Shown here: piece by piece, positions 13,554-25,951 of the stretch
Position numbering within the stretch: the first letter of the stretch is position 1
Layout of the letters: every line of letters starts with the position of its first letter
Origin: Phoronis australis
Lineage: Eukaryota > Phoronida > Phoronidae
Assembly: GCA_002633005.1 (NCBI GenBank)
Contig: NMRA01000698.1
Location: forward strand, 106,360 to 170,359
Reading direction: 5' to 3'
Length of the DNA stretch: 64,000 nt
Translations under genes and position numbers: made by a program
Notes under the pieces: model-generated
Databases searched by the model: none
What the model saw: only the letters and a program-made list of their open reading frames with translations
Told to the model about the DNA's origin: nothing

Positions 13554-14010
13554 TTTTATCAATAGACCTAACTGGTTGTAAAAAAAGGTATAAACGACTA
13601 GGATTGTAATCCTCAACTCTGTTTCACTAATATATTCTTGGTAGCAACAATGACTTAATACCAACCTGTGTAAGGCATGTTTTGATTAAAGAAGAATGTC
13701 AATGGTGACAGGTTAAAAAAACAAACTTAACACTAAGGCAAGCATCATAAAACAGGCCAATGGTTTCAAAACACCAATTACATATTATCTCACCAAACTT
13801 GAACAAAAACAATTATAATTGCACTTTTTCATGGAATGCATATACTCACAACACGACTCAAAAATGATAGTAGGGGGCTGATTATCTTTTGAAATTAATC
13901 TGAGATTTCCTGAATGTTTCTCATTTTTGGCAAACGAGGAAACTTTCAATGTACTCCGTAACATGTGGGATCAAGAAATTAACACACTAAAGTCAATTTA
14001 CTTCATTCAT

Positions 14011-17000
14011 TTAAAAGTTACTGGCACAACCGGCGACACCTGGCAGCACGCCGTCTAACTTGCTGATTATGTGATCAATGAGATACTTTTCATTCTTTGC
14101 TTCCTGCAGGTAAAAATGATGCCCGGGTAATCTTTCCAGATGGAATGATTGGGAGCTGGTCAGATCACGGAATCCTGAAAAACAGACAGAAAAGCATTGA
14201 ATCATCAGTAAGTTCTTTTGCACAATGTAGTTTAGCTTTAGTCAGAATGAGAAAAACACTTTTTGGACATAGGTGTCGAGAAATAACTTGTTAAAAATAA
14301 AAAGACCCACTCCATAATGACAGCCACTAGAAATCAATTTGACAGCAGCAGTTTTGTGACAATGGTGCAATTTTATTACGTCCCAGTGTACATAAAAACA
14401 TTGAGCTCACAAACTGTAGAAGCTCTTTCTGATGGCTCCAATTCATCAGCAGAAAAGTAATTCTTTTCAAAATAGACGTTGCCTGCTCTTAATTCCAAAG
14501 GCCATCTTGGGAGTTAAATTTCGCCAAAGTGCATAGCTGGTCTGGACACACACCTTCAATGTCTCTGTATCTGTCCTTGTCTCCATCAAATGCACTGATG
14601 GGGCAGGTAAGAGGAGGCGTGTCAGGTAAAGTGTACCTGTAAAATTCAATTAAAAAATGATGTAAAAAAATGAATAAAAAACTGAATTTAAGACCACAAA
14701 AAGTTCGGATATCATAATTTACCATGCGATGAGTAACATACGAAAACAGATCCTGCAATGTTTTGACTCATTGCAGGTGTATTTTCTTTTTGAAAAAGTG
14801 CAAGACTAAAAATATCGTGCCACTGGCTCAATTTTCAAAAAATAGAGACCTGAACCAATTATGCTTTTTGGCACAAGCAGTATTTCCCGTGTATATTTTG
14901 TGACTGGACATTCTTGTTGAAATCATAATTCTACAACAGAATCACAGAGACAATTTGAGAGCATGTTCTTAAGGAACTTATAAAAGACTGTCAAATCAGC
15001 AACTACTGTTAATAACTGACCAAATCACAAGCGAGAAATCCAGAAAGCACAAAACTCTGTTTACCAGCTACTCTGTCCAACCACTATATTGCAAAATGGC
15101 CAAGAAGTTTGTCTCTGCATAGTTGAGACCAAATTTGTAACAATAGTTATAGAAGCTTAATTATATTGTCTACAAAGTTTTGAAAACTGCTGAAGTCTGG
15201 TTTAAGTAGGTAAGCATAACCATTCCAAAACTAGGATTCAGAATAATTTAAATCCAAACTTGTAATGACCACCTCAGTCAATAAATTCTTTTTCTAATAC
15301 CACAGCACCATCTTTGGTTCAGTGGTAAATATCAACAATTTATGCTACATGCCCATAGGGCACTAAGCTCCACACTGCTGCCACCTGCATTAAGATTAGT
15401 TTCAATTGCCACTTGCAATGGTGATGCCAATTAAATTTTCCTGTACATCATAACGAGACATTAATCTTCTTTTGAAGCAAAGTGTGGCACAATGAATCCT
15501 TATTCNATGGGGCAGGTGAGAGGAGGCGTGTCAGGTAAAGTGTACCTGTAAAATTCAATTAAAAACTGATGTAAACAGATGAACAAAAAATGAATTTAAG
15601 ACCACAAAAAGTTCGGATATCATAATTTACCATGCGATGAGTAACATACAAAAACAGATCCTGCAATGTTTTGACTCGTTGGAGTTGTATTTTCTTTTTG
15701 AAAAAGTGCAAGACTAAAAATATCGTGCCACCGGCTCAATTTTCAAAAAATATAGACCAGAACCAATTATGCTTTTTGGCACAAGCAGTATTTCCCGTGT
15801 ATATTTTGTGACTGGACATTCTTATTGGAATCATAATTCCACAACACAACCACAGAGACAACTTAAGAGCGTGTTCTTAAGGAACTTATGAAAGACTGTC
15901 AAATCAGCAAATACTGTAAATAACTGACCAAATCACAAGCGAGAAATCCAGAAAGCACAAAACTTTGTTTTCCAGCTACTCTGTCCAACCACTATATTGC
16001 AAAATGGCCAAGAAGTTTGTCTCTGCATAGTTGAGACCAAATTTGTAACAATAGTTATAGAAGCTTAATTATATTGTCTACAAAGTTTTGAAAACTGCTG
16101 AAGTCTGGTTTAAGTAGGTAAGCATAACCATTCCAAAACTAGGATTCAGAATAATTTAAATCCAAACTTGTAATGACCACCTCAGTCAATAAATTCTTTT
16201 TCTAATACCACAGCACCATCTTTGGTTCAGTGGTAAATATCAACAATTTATGCTACATGCCCATAGGGCACTAAGCTCCACACTGCTGCCACCTGCATTA
16301 AGATTAGTTTCAATTGCCACTTGCAATGGTGATGCCAATTAAATTTTCCTGTACATCATAACGAGACATTAATCTTCTTTTGAAGCAAAGTGTGGCACAA
16401 TGAATCCTTATTCGCTTGCCTGAAAAGGCAAAATCAGCATGTAACCATAGCAATTCATTCAAAAAAATTATATCTATCATACCTTCTACAAAAGAGATGA
16501 CTTTGGAATGCGGGAATTAATGCATTAGGGTTATCAAGCACACACTGGTGATAAGGCAGCTGCCAACACTAATCAGTCTGCTCACTAGAGATCCTAACAT
16601 TAAGCCAGCACATCTTAATGTGGATGCAGGTGCATATAATTACAAGATAAGAGACAATAGAAAAGAATTGCAAGATTGTCAGACCCGCCTTTGTTCATCT
16701 ATAACATTCTATATGTATTGCCTAGAAATCTTAGTCGAATTGTTAGGTTATGTAAGCCCTAGAAAAATGTCCATTCTTGCCAACGTCAGGACACCATATC
16801 TCAGAAGTGTCTGGGTGGATTCGCATAAAATTCACTGTGCTTTGCACACTATTCTCCAAAGTGCTGTTAGGGATTGGTTGATAAATTATTCTACTTTTGC
16901 ATTAGGGGCAATAAAAATAAGACTTAAACCAAATGAAAATTTAGAAAACCGTAACAGCGTCTTTGAGATTCTTTTTAACATTGAGATGATATGAAATTTG

Positions 17001-20000
17001 TTCATATTAAGTTATTGATCCTGTTGTTTTGCTTCTATTTTACCTTTCTTTTACTAAATTTTAAGGAATTTCTACTTTCACAAAATATAAAAATTTGCTG
17101 AGTTAAATGTTATACATGTAGCTTGGTAGAAATTTGATTAAAGGTACAGTATTGTCAACAAGGTCCAACATAAGTAAAAATTCTAACCAAAACCCAATAA
17201 ACGCTGTCAACTGCTGACTTTCAAGATAGTTGTGCCATACTGAAATCCACTAACCCGCCAGATGGCAATCAGGTTTTAGGCAGACAAGCATTCAGCGCCA
17301 CTTTTCCTGCCATTATAGTGCCGCAAATTTTCGCTGCTGTGAGGCGGGGTGTACAAATGTCTTAGGGATATGGCAAACCTTTTGAAATGGATGAACATGG
17401 ACATCATGCCTCGAAATATAAGGCTAGTAGCTCACTTCTAAGCTGCTTTTCATTTTTCACGAATCAGAGAAGACGCTGTAGTATTCCGGTAAATGGTTAG
17501 CATACATTGCTATATTTGTGAAAAGGAACAGCTTATAATCAAACGAAGAGTGTTCATGAGAACAGAATGCTGTATATTGTACTTACAAATACTTGTCGAG
17601 GAGCCTCAGGTCTTCCCTGATGACAGGAACAAAAAGTTTTAGATACTCATCTCCCAACTCAGGTGGGGTACCTCCTGTAACATTAATGGCAGCATGTAGT
17701 GTGGGGTGACAAAAAAACCCAGAATCCAAAAACTTTTGAATGCGTTCTTCTAATTCCTTTTTTAAAAAATAGAGAAATTCCATGCAAACTGACTCATAAC
17801 ATACACATACTGAAGCCAGGAAGAGTCATGTAATTTTGAAAAAAAAATTGTAATGAAAAATGGATTATGTAGGATTATTGATTGCAAAAATATTTTTGTC
17901 AGGGACACCCTTCAAAATATTACCATTATTTGTTAATTCAATACCACTGAAAGGGATGATTCATAATTTCCACACACTGACATACCCTAACACAACTTGC
18001 ACTAGGGGCACTGAACTTGCCCCACTTTAAGTGAAGCGTCCACACACACATATCCGATAACTAGGGTAAGGCGGAAGTTGTCGTTCTGAGCATGACAACT
18101 GTTGTGAATGAGGCGTTTAAAAGAAGATCTGTTAGTATGTAACCACAGCAGATAATTACTTCTACCTTGCCCCAGGTTTGCGGCAACACAGCGATTACAA
18201 GTAGTGCAGATTACCTTAGAACAAGTTACCCACCTCAATAAGGTGGAGTGAGTTGTCACAAGTGGAGTAAGTTGCACACAGCATCCAAACTAGCGACAAC
18301 TCGTTGCAGGAGTAACTTGTTCCAGGGTAAGTGCGTGAATGGATGGCAATATACTGAACAATGATTGATAGCAAAACTGGTTTATAATATACAGAAAAAT
18401 CCTACCCATCCATGACACAATACTTGACAATGTATCAAATTTTATAGTGTAATGCTTTTTTCAGAAAAGATAGATAAATGCTCATTATTATCACTCTAAT
18501 ATTTTACACAATAGCTGCCATCAGGCAATGCTGAAAAGCGAAAAAAATGATTAAAGTTGGAAATTTAGTCCGAAGTTGGCATGATTTCACCAATTCATGA
18601 AACAGTTCTAATAAAATTCTCAACGTGTTCTACAAAAATGTGAAATGATGACAACATTTTCTTATTACTCACCATTTTTCACAATCCACTCCTGAAATTC
18701 CTCCTCACTAATTTTTGATCTTTTTTCGATAGAAATCAACCTTACAGGAGACTGAAACGACAAAACAACACTAAGGATAAGAATATGTTGTACAGGCATT
18801 AGAAAGACTAGAACTGACATGATAAAACAAAATTAATTTCATCCACATTCTGAACCGCATTACACCTTTCAAAGGAACTCATTCTTCCAAAAGCATATAA
18901 TTACACCACCCTACAATGTAATTCACTTCCTTGTAAGGTGTTCATAAGATGACAAGATAGAAAATAAAAAGACTTTCTTCTTTCTAATTCAACCTCGCAT
19001 GATCATTTCATAGCGTGACTGATTTTACACACAGTTATCTAAGAGCTTAAGTTGAAATTTAACTTGAAATAATTATGTTTGGCATGTTCTATAATACAAT
19101 GTGCAAAAACTCAATTTAAGTGTCTATTAATCTATGCTTGAGTAAATAATGGCATACACAGATAATAGATCAAGTAGTATTATCTCTTTGTTTGCTTTTG
19201 ATAACCCCTGCATTGAGACTAAACATTCAAGTCTGCGAAACTAGAAATCTCGAGTTTTTATTCGAATTTGTAGCTCAAGGGGTCATCAAGTGCGAACTTG
19301 GACTAGAATCTCATGCGCGTAAAACGCAATTTACTCGACCACATACTAAACTTATCTTGAGTTTGCATAAAACGAGACTAGAAAATGCCAAAAATAATTT
19401 CGAGTTCAATTTCAAGTACAAAGATTAGATCCCAACCCCTCAGCAAAACCCTTTTAAAAGCAAAATCTAAGGAACAATTTTCTAAAGTTACATGGGACAA
19501 TGAGTAAAGCTTGACATATTCGTTACAAAATGACAAACAATGCAACTACACTTCCCACAAATTCAATATTTACATTTTGTGAAAAAATGATACACCGAAA
19601 ATATAATGAAAGATGTAATGCATAACTAGACAAGACAAAACAGCCTGAAATGAAATTTGGGCTAATGCACAAATATGCAAAGCACTTAATGAGTACCCGG
19701 TAAAAACGCACTACTTCGGAATTCTGTAGGCACATGTGCCTAAATAATTATGCATGTACACCGTGAGCTGTAATTGACCTATCCTAAGCTTCGCACCCTT
19801 GTGGAGAGTCAACAAACAAACAATAAGTTTTACCCAGCAACGTGTTGTTTTTCGGGTAAAATGGCGGCTTGGAAACCAAGATGTGTCAAGAATGTTGCGT
19901 TCTGATTGGTCAAATAAACCGTCACAAATAAGCCGTCACTCAAAATCCCAGCAATACCTGGTAAGTCAATTATTCCTGCTCATCAAAAAAACAAAGGAAC

Positions 20001-22756
20001 TTTTACACCTAGAAAAGTTTCGCATTGTAACACATAGGTAATATTTTTAACAAGACTAAGGAGTTGCAGACAAAGTTTTTTGAAAAACCTATGATCCCTC
20101 TGCCGGATGTAAATTAAATGAGTTAGACAGCATAGTCATATTAATCTATTAGTGGCTTTGTATTCAATACAAGACAACAGCAAATAGTAAGCTACACTAC
20201 AGGCCAAAGTAGTAGAACAAAACACGACCGTTTCTCAGTGAGTCTTGCCTGATGGGAAATTCCAAACAGCGAAAATGAATATGACCCAATCCAGCTACAA
20301 TCTGTCTCCTAATCTAATCATGCTTGCTAACTTTTTCTGTCCCACCTGGTCATAAGGGACAGTAAAATACGCGTCCGCTAAGATGTCATAAGGGAACCCA
20401 GAGCTTCATTAAAACTACATCTCTTCTCATATCGTATCTCTTTTCATATCGTATCTCTTCTATTGCCCAATTTAATATTAAAGCTGCATTTCACCTCAAT
20501 TAGCTGGCTAAAAAACATAAATCCAGCTGGGCTATTTTACTCTCATAATATTAGTCCAGTGACATTTGATACTGGGATAGGAGTGTACACTACGGAGTGC
20601 TTAATATTGTGAGAACCATTTTGATGAGAGTGAAAGATGTAGTTTGACTTTCGTTTTTAGCCAGCTAAGTGGGGCAGAATGAAGCAAGCTGCTTTAAATT
20701 TTTGTGCTCAGCTTACAGGAACATGGCAAAATTTTACACGAAACTTCGACTTTTCCTACACTGGACAGAAATTTTAAGTTAGTTAGGCACTTAATTCACC
20801 AATGCTCAATTACAGGGTCCAGGATTTGAGACCTACGTTGTTGCCATTATTCAGAAAAACCCGGGAATGACCAGGCAGAATCGTCAAAGAGGAAAGTTTT
20901 ACGTACATGAGGAGCAGAGCTGGCAGAAACAAACATATAAATTGGTTCCATTCCATGCTCTTCCTTGAGAACTCTGGCAGTCTCAAACGCCATACAACTA
21001 CCGAAACTGAAAATTCAATGAAATACGATTTTCTTCATCGGATAAACAACTCATTAATCCCCAAAGATGTCACAAAACACTAAGACCTATGTGGCGTCAT
21101 CTTTGAATTATATGGTACAGTAGTGAATTAGCAAATGATAGATGAAGCATCGACCGAATAGAATTTGCTAGCTGTCAGACTTAATCAATAGCAAGATTCA
21201 ACACCACAATCTCAACCGAATTTGAAATGTCAGCTTCTCCTAAGGGCTGCAAATATTCTGTGGACTATGTGAAAATGCCAGAGAACACTACCGACAGCAT
21301 TTTATAGTTACGGCATTTAAACTTCAGTGAAATTTTAATAATCTTTGATCTGGGATAACTTCAGAAATGTGTGATTATCGGTCAATTGACCCACAGGGCA
21401 TCAAATCTATGTTCCAAAATTGGAGGACAGGGTCACATTAGTGAGGCCTATTGGCATATTGTTTTGGGGAGGCAGCATTTGAATATACGTGACTTAGTGT
21501 GTTATTTCAGTACGTTACCCTATTATTGATAGCCCGAGGTGTGAACGGCTAACTCATATAACTGCATTCCAATTTAACCTCACTCAGAAATTCCAGATTA
21601 GATTTGCATTTTCATGATAAAATATCTTGGCTAACATAGTTGTTTTGATCAGTTGTTCTGCATAGTAGTATTAGAACTTGAATACAAAGTGAACTTCATG
21701 CTCTTGTCATAATTTCACAACAAAATTCAATGCATACCTGTGACCAAAGAAGGCAAACGGCTTGTCATTGTAACCTCTTAAAAAAAACTCTGTGATTACT
21801 TCTTTTGTCAAGTCTTCATGACTCTTGTGGATTGGCTCCTGAAAGCGATTTTCACGGCCTGGCAGGCGAATAGCGATAACTGAAAAATATTCAAAACTGC
21901 TGTGAGCCATGTTCTGGTTTCCAAAAACAACTTTCTTTACAGGGCATGTTTGCTTATTCAAAGCTTCGTCATTGTGTTCTTTATCCTTTTGTTTACAGCG
22001 CCCCTTAAATCTCATTGTATTTACCTTAAATGCCGCAATATTTATCTAGCACTTTTATAGCAGCTTGTTTTCTAGCCGTTGGAGTTCCACATATTCTTTG
22101 TTGTTGTTGTACATGTATACTAAATACAAGTTTTTCTAGGCAGCATTACTCAAATCATCATTCCAATGTCAACAAAGCATTACTGCTATGCTGTGGACTG
22201 CAACTCCAATGGGAGAAAGTTCGATAAACATGACAAACACCAATAGATGCCGTTCTTCACCCAGTTCCTGATATCATTCAAACTAAGATTAGAAAATTAC
22301 CGATAATTTTGAAAAGTTGAAAACAGATATTTCCATGGCCATACACAAAGTACACGTCAATGGCGGCCAACATGACCTGTAAAAATGCATGTGCATGATA
22401 TTCCAAAACAGGAGATATGAGAACAAGCTGCTTTCTTATTTCTGAGACAACAGAGTCTTTTATGACTGTGTTGGTTTTCCAAATAACTTAGCCGACTTGT
22501 AGTAAAAATCTGTTTATTTGAATTGAATTGACTGGTAAATACTAATAGCTGCCAGCCCAACTTGACAACTAGTTGTCATGGGTGGCATTTGATGCACTGC
22601 CACTGTTCTCGACTTAACATTACCTTCTATTGTTTTTGGGAATTTCGGCACTAAGCTGGCATAGTAGTTTGTTCCGCCTCCAGCCCACGGAAAACAAAAC
22701 AGGCGGCATAACGCGTTTGGTCTTTTCTCCCGACAGTTAAAAAGTTTTGCCGACAT
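14011..22756 (-). CDS. OLAH: OLAH-like (type II) acyl-[ACP] thioesterase, seven exons, 262 aa
   Basis: Exons on the minus strand: 22756-22624, 21879-21738, 21006-20907, 18751-18673, 17674-17587, 14636-14554 and 14174-14011. All junctions are GT-AG with matching phase, giving 789 nt with stop. The family is an alpha/beta hydrolase that releases medium-chain fatty acids from fatty acid synthase in the cytosol. Visible landmarks are FPWAGGG near residue 24, RLPGREN in exon 2, nucleophile Ser92 in GHSFGS, acidic residue Asp202 in FDGDKD, and His228 in LPGHHFYL. Length is close to the roughly 265 aa of mammalian OLAH, and the ending (SNF) also fits. The start was chosen at MSAKLF because homology begins just after it. 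The reading frame stays open for 69 codons upstream, so an N-terminally extended form is possible. It is divergent from the transporter gene at 26113. Confidence 0.93.
14598..16413. repeat. Tandem duplication of ~908 bp split by a single N (probable assembly artefact)
   Basis: Bases 14598-15505 and 15507-16413 are nearly identical, with scattered substitutions and small indels, and are separated only by N at 15506. The first copy stops exactly at the N and the second begins immediately after it. This is the pattern of two overlapping contig ends from different haplotypes joined without collapsing. It lies in intron 5 of the thioesterase gene and duplicates the edge of exon 6. A true recent tandem duplication cannot be excluded. 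Confidence 0.85.
15507..15545 (-). pseudogene. Duplicated partial copy of thioesterase exon 6
   Basis: This 39-bp piece repeats the first 13 codons of exon 6, with its acceptor, and is cut off at the N at 15506. The real exon 6 is 14636-14554. In transcription order the partial copy comes first, so a gene predictor could wrongly splice to it. It is most likely a by-product of the false duplication. Confidence 0.8.
17965..18345. repeat. Candidate MITE in thioesterase intron 4
   Basis: The left edge (CACACTGACATACCCTAACA, then CAACTTGCAC) and the reverse complement of the right edge (TTCACGCACTTACCCTGGAA, then CAAGTTACTC) are imperfect inverted repeats about 380 bp apart. The inside repeats the AACTTGCCCC / AAGTTGC theme several times. 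No protein is encoded. The element borders are approximate. Confidence 0.4.
20481..20698. repeat. Candidate MITE in thioesterase intron 3
   Basis: TTAAAGCTGCATTTCACC followed by TTAGCTGGCTAAAAA at the left pairs, imperfectly, with TTTTAGCCAGCTAA and AAGCTGCTTTAA at the right, giving inverted arms of about 35 bp around 150 bp. This is a small fold-back element without coding capacity. Confidence 0.5.
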
Positions 22757-23685
22757 GTTGCCCTTCCTGGCACTGCCACTGGCGCTGGTAGTAGTTGAGA
22801 CTGCTCTTCCACTGGCAACAACTGCTACAGCGCATCGACGTAGACTATTTACACAATTAACGGGGATAGGCGACAGACGAGTTTTGACACATTTGTATAA
22901 AATGTGCATATCAGGCGACACTTTCACCAGCATAAACCAGCATTCGGCAATCAAGTTGCCCACTCAGCTACTCAGCTGTTTGGAGGATCGTGCCGACCGT
23001 GTTGACTTCAGCGCCCTCAACGGTGATTTTTTATCGCTTATGCTCATTGAAATGTAACTAATTTCGTATAAAGTTTCATGGCTTTTGGTCGACTGACAGT
23101 GATTTCTCAGCGGTGGGCTCATACATTCCATAAATATTTGAAGCACTTTAATATCCAGTGGTAAAAAGAATAAATTATACATTGCCAATTATTTGTTATT
23201 GTGTTCGGTCATTTTCGTTGTTTTATGAGGCCTCGTAGTAGTTGTGGACTGCTTGACGTAGCAGTGCTTGGTCTTGTCGCAGACCTGTTCTTAAACAGCT
23301 GAGGTAAGTTTAGGTTAAAATTTTTATTAAGTCGCCGTATACGTCGGTAGCATATCCACATAAACACTTATTCATTTCAAAATGCTGCGAATAACGTCGA
23401 TAATACATGAGCGGCGCAGCACTAAAAAGTGGGGGAGGCTATGGCTATATTGGCTATTGCTCCAGCAGTGCACCGCCTATGCAAGTACACTCCGAAACCC
23501 TATAGTCGTCCGCCTAAGCATAAAACCGGCTTGTTGTCTTACTCACCCAATTATTCCACTTCAAAGTTATGATCTGAATAGGACTTGATTTAACTCTCAC
23601 AAATATATAGTATTCGTTGATTCAAACGTTTTCTTTTACTTAAGCCGAGTTGTTCAACTGTGCATTGGTTTTCGGCAGCCATTTT

Positions 23686-24290
23686 ATAATGACACCTATG
23701 GTCGTCATGTGCTGCCGCCTTTTGAAAGGACAGAAAACCACACAGAAAAAGGCCAAGAAAATAGTGGAAAGTGGTTTACAGCAACTCTACTTCAACCACA
23801 AACTGTTTTACTGGTATGATATCGATTTTTAAATCGATTAAAATTGATTTAGAATTTCAGTTCTGGAAAATAAATCACAATTGTTTTATTCCAGGCAGAC
23901 CTTACTTATTTTGTATTTGTGACCTCTTTATTTGACTTTTTGCTCTTGTTGTTCTTAACATCACTTATCTCTGCTGTCCTTCTTTTTCTTTTCAGTTTCT
24001 CTTCATTCTCTGTTAACACCTTGTCAGCCAAAACAGAACTGTAAGCCTTTGAGACTTGGTAGGCGGAAGTTGATCATTGAACCTCGATACAATTGTTCTA
24101 ATAAATTACCCATAATTGTATTGTTTGATTTTTTCTCATCTTTAACAGGCTTCTGCATTCATAAATAAATAAATAAATACCCAAGTTGCATTTGAATTTT
24201 ATTGCTCAATCTCTTCTTTTATTTTTGATTATGTCATGCTGTGTTGTATGTAACAAATGCAATATAGTGAAATAAAGTCAATGTTTTACT
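23686..24290 (+). other. Possible short unidentified spliced transcript
   Basis: An exon-like block follows TTTTCGGCAG at 23685 and ends at donor CTG|GTATGA near 23812. A strong acceptor (pyrimidine tract then TTTTCAG) lies near 23994, and AATAAA near 24272 could end a transcript. Two reading frames stay open across the first block and I recognise neither product. On the opposite strand a basic Lys-rich open stretch (about 24030-23900) with its own AATAAA near 23885 competes as an interpretation, so strand and coding status are unresolved. Confidence 0.22.
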
Positions 24291-24749
24291 TTATTGGTGG
24301 CCATTCTCTATCAATTCAAGTATTTTAATTTTCTTCAAATAAATTCAAAATGCTTTAACCAAAATTTTCAACATAAATGTTGAGTTCAGTACTGTGTTTT
24401 GCAATAAAAAAACAAGTGAACAATATTTTGATGACCAAGGCGTGGGCCGAAACTGTTAAGCACCCAGCGTGTTCCATTTGTCTGCTGCGTTTTTCCTTTG
24501 GCCTAACAGATGTCGGTTAGTGCCTGGGACAAATAGATACATTGCATAAACAATCCCTGGGTTGCTTTTTGTTCCGTCTGAAGAAAATTTAATTTCGAAA
24601 ATATCTTCTGAAAATGAACAAAAAAGTGCATTAGTAAAATCAACAAGTTTTTAAGTGGTCTCAAAAAAACAGTCGGTAAATGCATTAATTTTAGTCTCAG
24701 TTCTTCCACGCGTGTTTCTCCCGAGAGGTTAGTACCTAACGTGCAGACG

Positions 24750-24770
24750 AGCGTTCCAAATTGGAACGCT
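24750..24770. promoter_or_regulatory. Perfect 21-bp palindrome in CpG-rich promoter-like DNA
   Basis: AGCGTTCCAA and TTGGAACGCT are exact inverted arms around one A. They sit 35 bp upstream of the TISU-like ATG in a locally CpG-rich segment of an otherwise AT-rich region. A dimeric transcription-factor site is plausible. No specific factor is assigned. Confidence 0.45.
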
Positions 24771-24800
24771 AAGTCCCGCGTGGCAGCGCTGCACGCGAAA

Positions 24801-24838
24801 CAAGATGGCGGACGACCTTTGGAGACTGACGACGAGAG
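24801..24838 (+). promoter_or_regulatory. TISU-like start (CAAGATGGCGG) with a short leader open frame
   Basis: CAAGATGGCGGA matches the TISU class, a combined promoter and translation-start element of short-leader genes. The ATG is at 24805 and the frame runs 11 codons plus one base to a donor AGAG|GTAATC at 24838/24839. Joined to an acceptor TTTTTTCAG at 25091, it would stop after three more codons, giving a 14-codon open frame. I read this as the first, leader exon of the downstream SLC22 transcript or of an unidentified gene. The link to 26113 is inferred from order and strand only. Confidence 0.35.
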
Positions 24839-24935
24839 GTAATCGGACTATATTTATGATGGCAATCCCTACTGGGCACGGGTGCTTCACTTCAGCCTGG
24901 TCCATATCAAGCACAAAACTCAATAAATTTACACA

Positions 24936-24998
24936 ATTAGGTTGAAATATAATTTTAATTAGGTTGAAATATAATTTTAATTAGGTTGAAATATAATC
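24936..24998. repeat. 22-bp tandem repeat, three copies
   Basis: ATTAGGTTGAAATATAAT recurs at 24936, 24958 and 24980 with an exact 22-bp period. Confidence 0.9.
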
Positions 24999-25951
24999 AC
25001 TATATTTGTAAAATTATGCTTTAATTATAGATGATGATGTACGTGTTAGGACTGTTAGGTTTCATTCTCTTGAGATATTTTCTTTTTTCAGTGTCTCGTT
25101 AGCCAACAACCGTAGTCCAGCAGACGGACCCCACAGCAGCTACGGGTTCACTAAGTAGAAATGGCTGTAATATATTTTATGTACTATCAATACTAAGTCA
25201 AAAGAGAATGGTTTCAATATATAATAGTATCTATTTAAAGATCTGAACATACATCTGAACATACGTACATGTAGGAACTGGCAGGAAATTGCTAGCATGC
25301 ACTATAAACATGTTAGTGGCCATGATTAATAATAGCCGACAGTATAAACAAAGAGTGATGCACTGAGCTCATCATGTTTCACTGGCAGTGTGATGTCAGT
25401 AGCTGTAGAATGTAGGTGAGAGTGCTGGGTCAAGATTCAGTTCTCACAAGAATGTCTCATGACTGTGAGCAGCGCTATCTGATAGTAAAGCGTCATTGCA
25501 TCCAGCGCCATCTGTTTGCGGTAAAGGTTTTGGATGAGCGGGTACCTTTTGCATATCTGATTGTTTGACCTGCAAGCTACATGTCATCACACACATACAC
25601 CAATGAGAATGTAGAATGCTTTGTTGGCTAAATAGCAAATATCTAGCTGCTTAATATGTAGCTGATCTGTCGGTCAAGTTGCAAAACTGATCCTCAACGT
25701 TAAGAATTACTGCTGCTCCTTGCGTTGCTGATGAGGTTCCAGAGAAAGGCTACCTTTACCTTGTACCAAAAAATCCTCTCACAGGAGGCTTGTTCTCTTT
25801 TTTCCTCAGCAGGAGCCCGCAAAATGATTTTTGTTTAGAAATTTGACCTTATGAAATTCCATTTATCTACCAGATTGCGTCCCATTCTGATTGTTTTTCT
25901 GTTTTAATTTAAAACAGTACCATCATGCTAATGTATATTTTCTCATTTCAG

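Larger units (their letters stand above)
2330..13606. mobile_element. Large non-autonomous repeat element carrying a minisatellite (copy 1, complete)
   Basis: The unit starts at CAATTGTAGT (2330) and ends at ACTAGGATTG (13606). The reverse complement of the end, CAATCCTAGT, matches the start at 8 of 10 bases, an imperfect terminal inverted repeat. The start is shared with 60421 and the end with 2329, so both edges are fixed by comparing copies. Order inside: unique 5' part (2330-5130), minisatellite (about 5140-9840), 3' part (about 9840-13606). It joins the preceding copy head-to-tail at 2329/2330 with no spacer. No transposition protein is recognisable, so it is probably non-autonomous. The class is uncertain: a TIR DNA transposon, a Helitron-like element or a segmental tandem repeat are all possible. 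Confidence 0.7.

Noticed and set aside
16548-16994. 148-codon plus-strand open frame inside thioesterase intron 5
   Set aside because: It is the longest open frame on the opposite strand of this gene, but has no recognisable domain, splice context or transposon motif. Reported here only as an unidentified open frame.
22514-22623. Continuation of the thioesterase exon 1 frame past 22624
   Set aside because: The donor G|GTAATG at 22624/22623 and the in-phase join to 21879 restore the family sequence (RLPGREN). The read-through part is intron.
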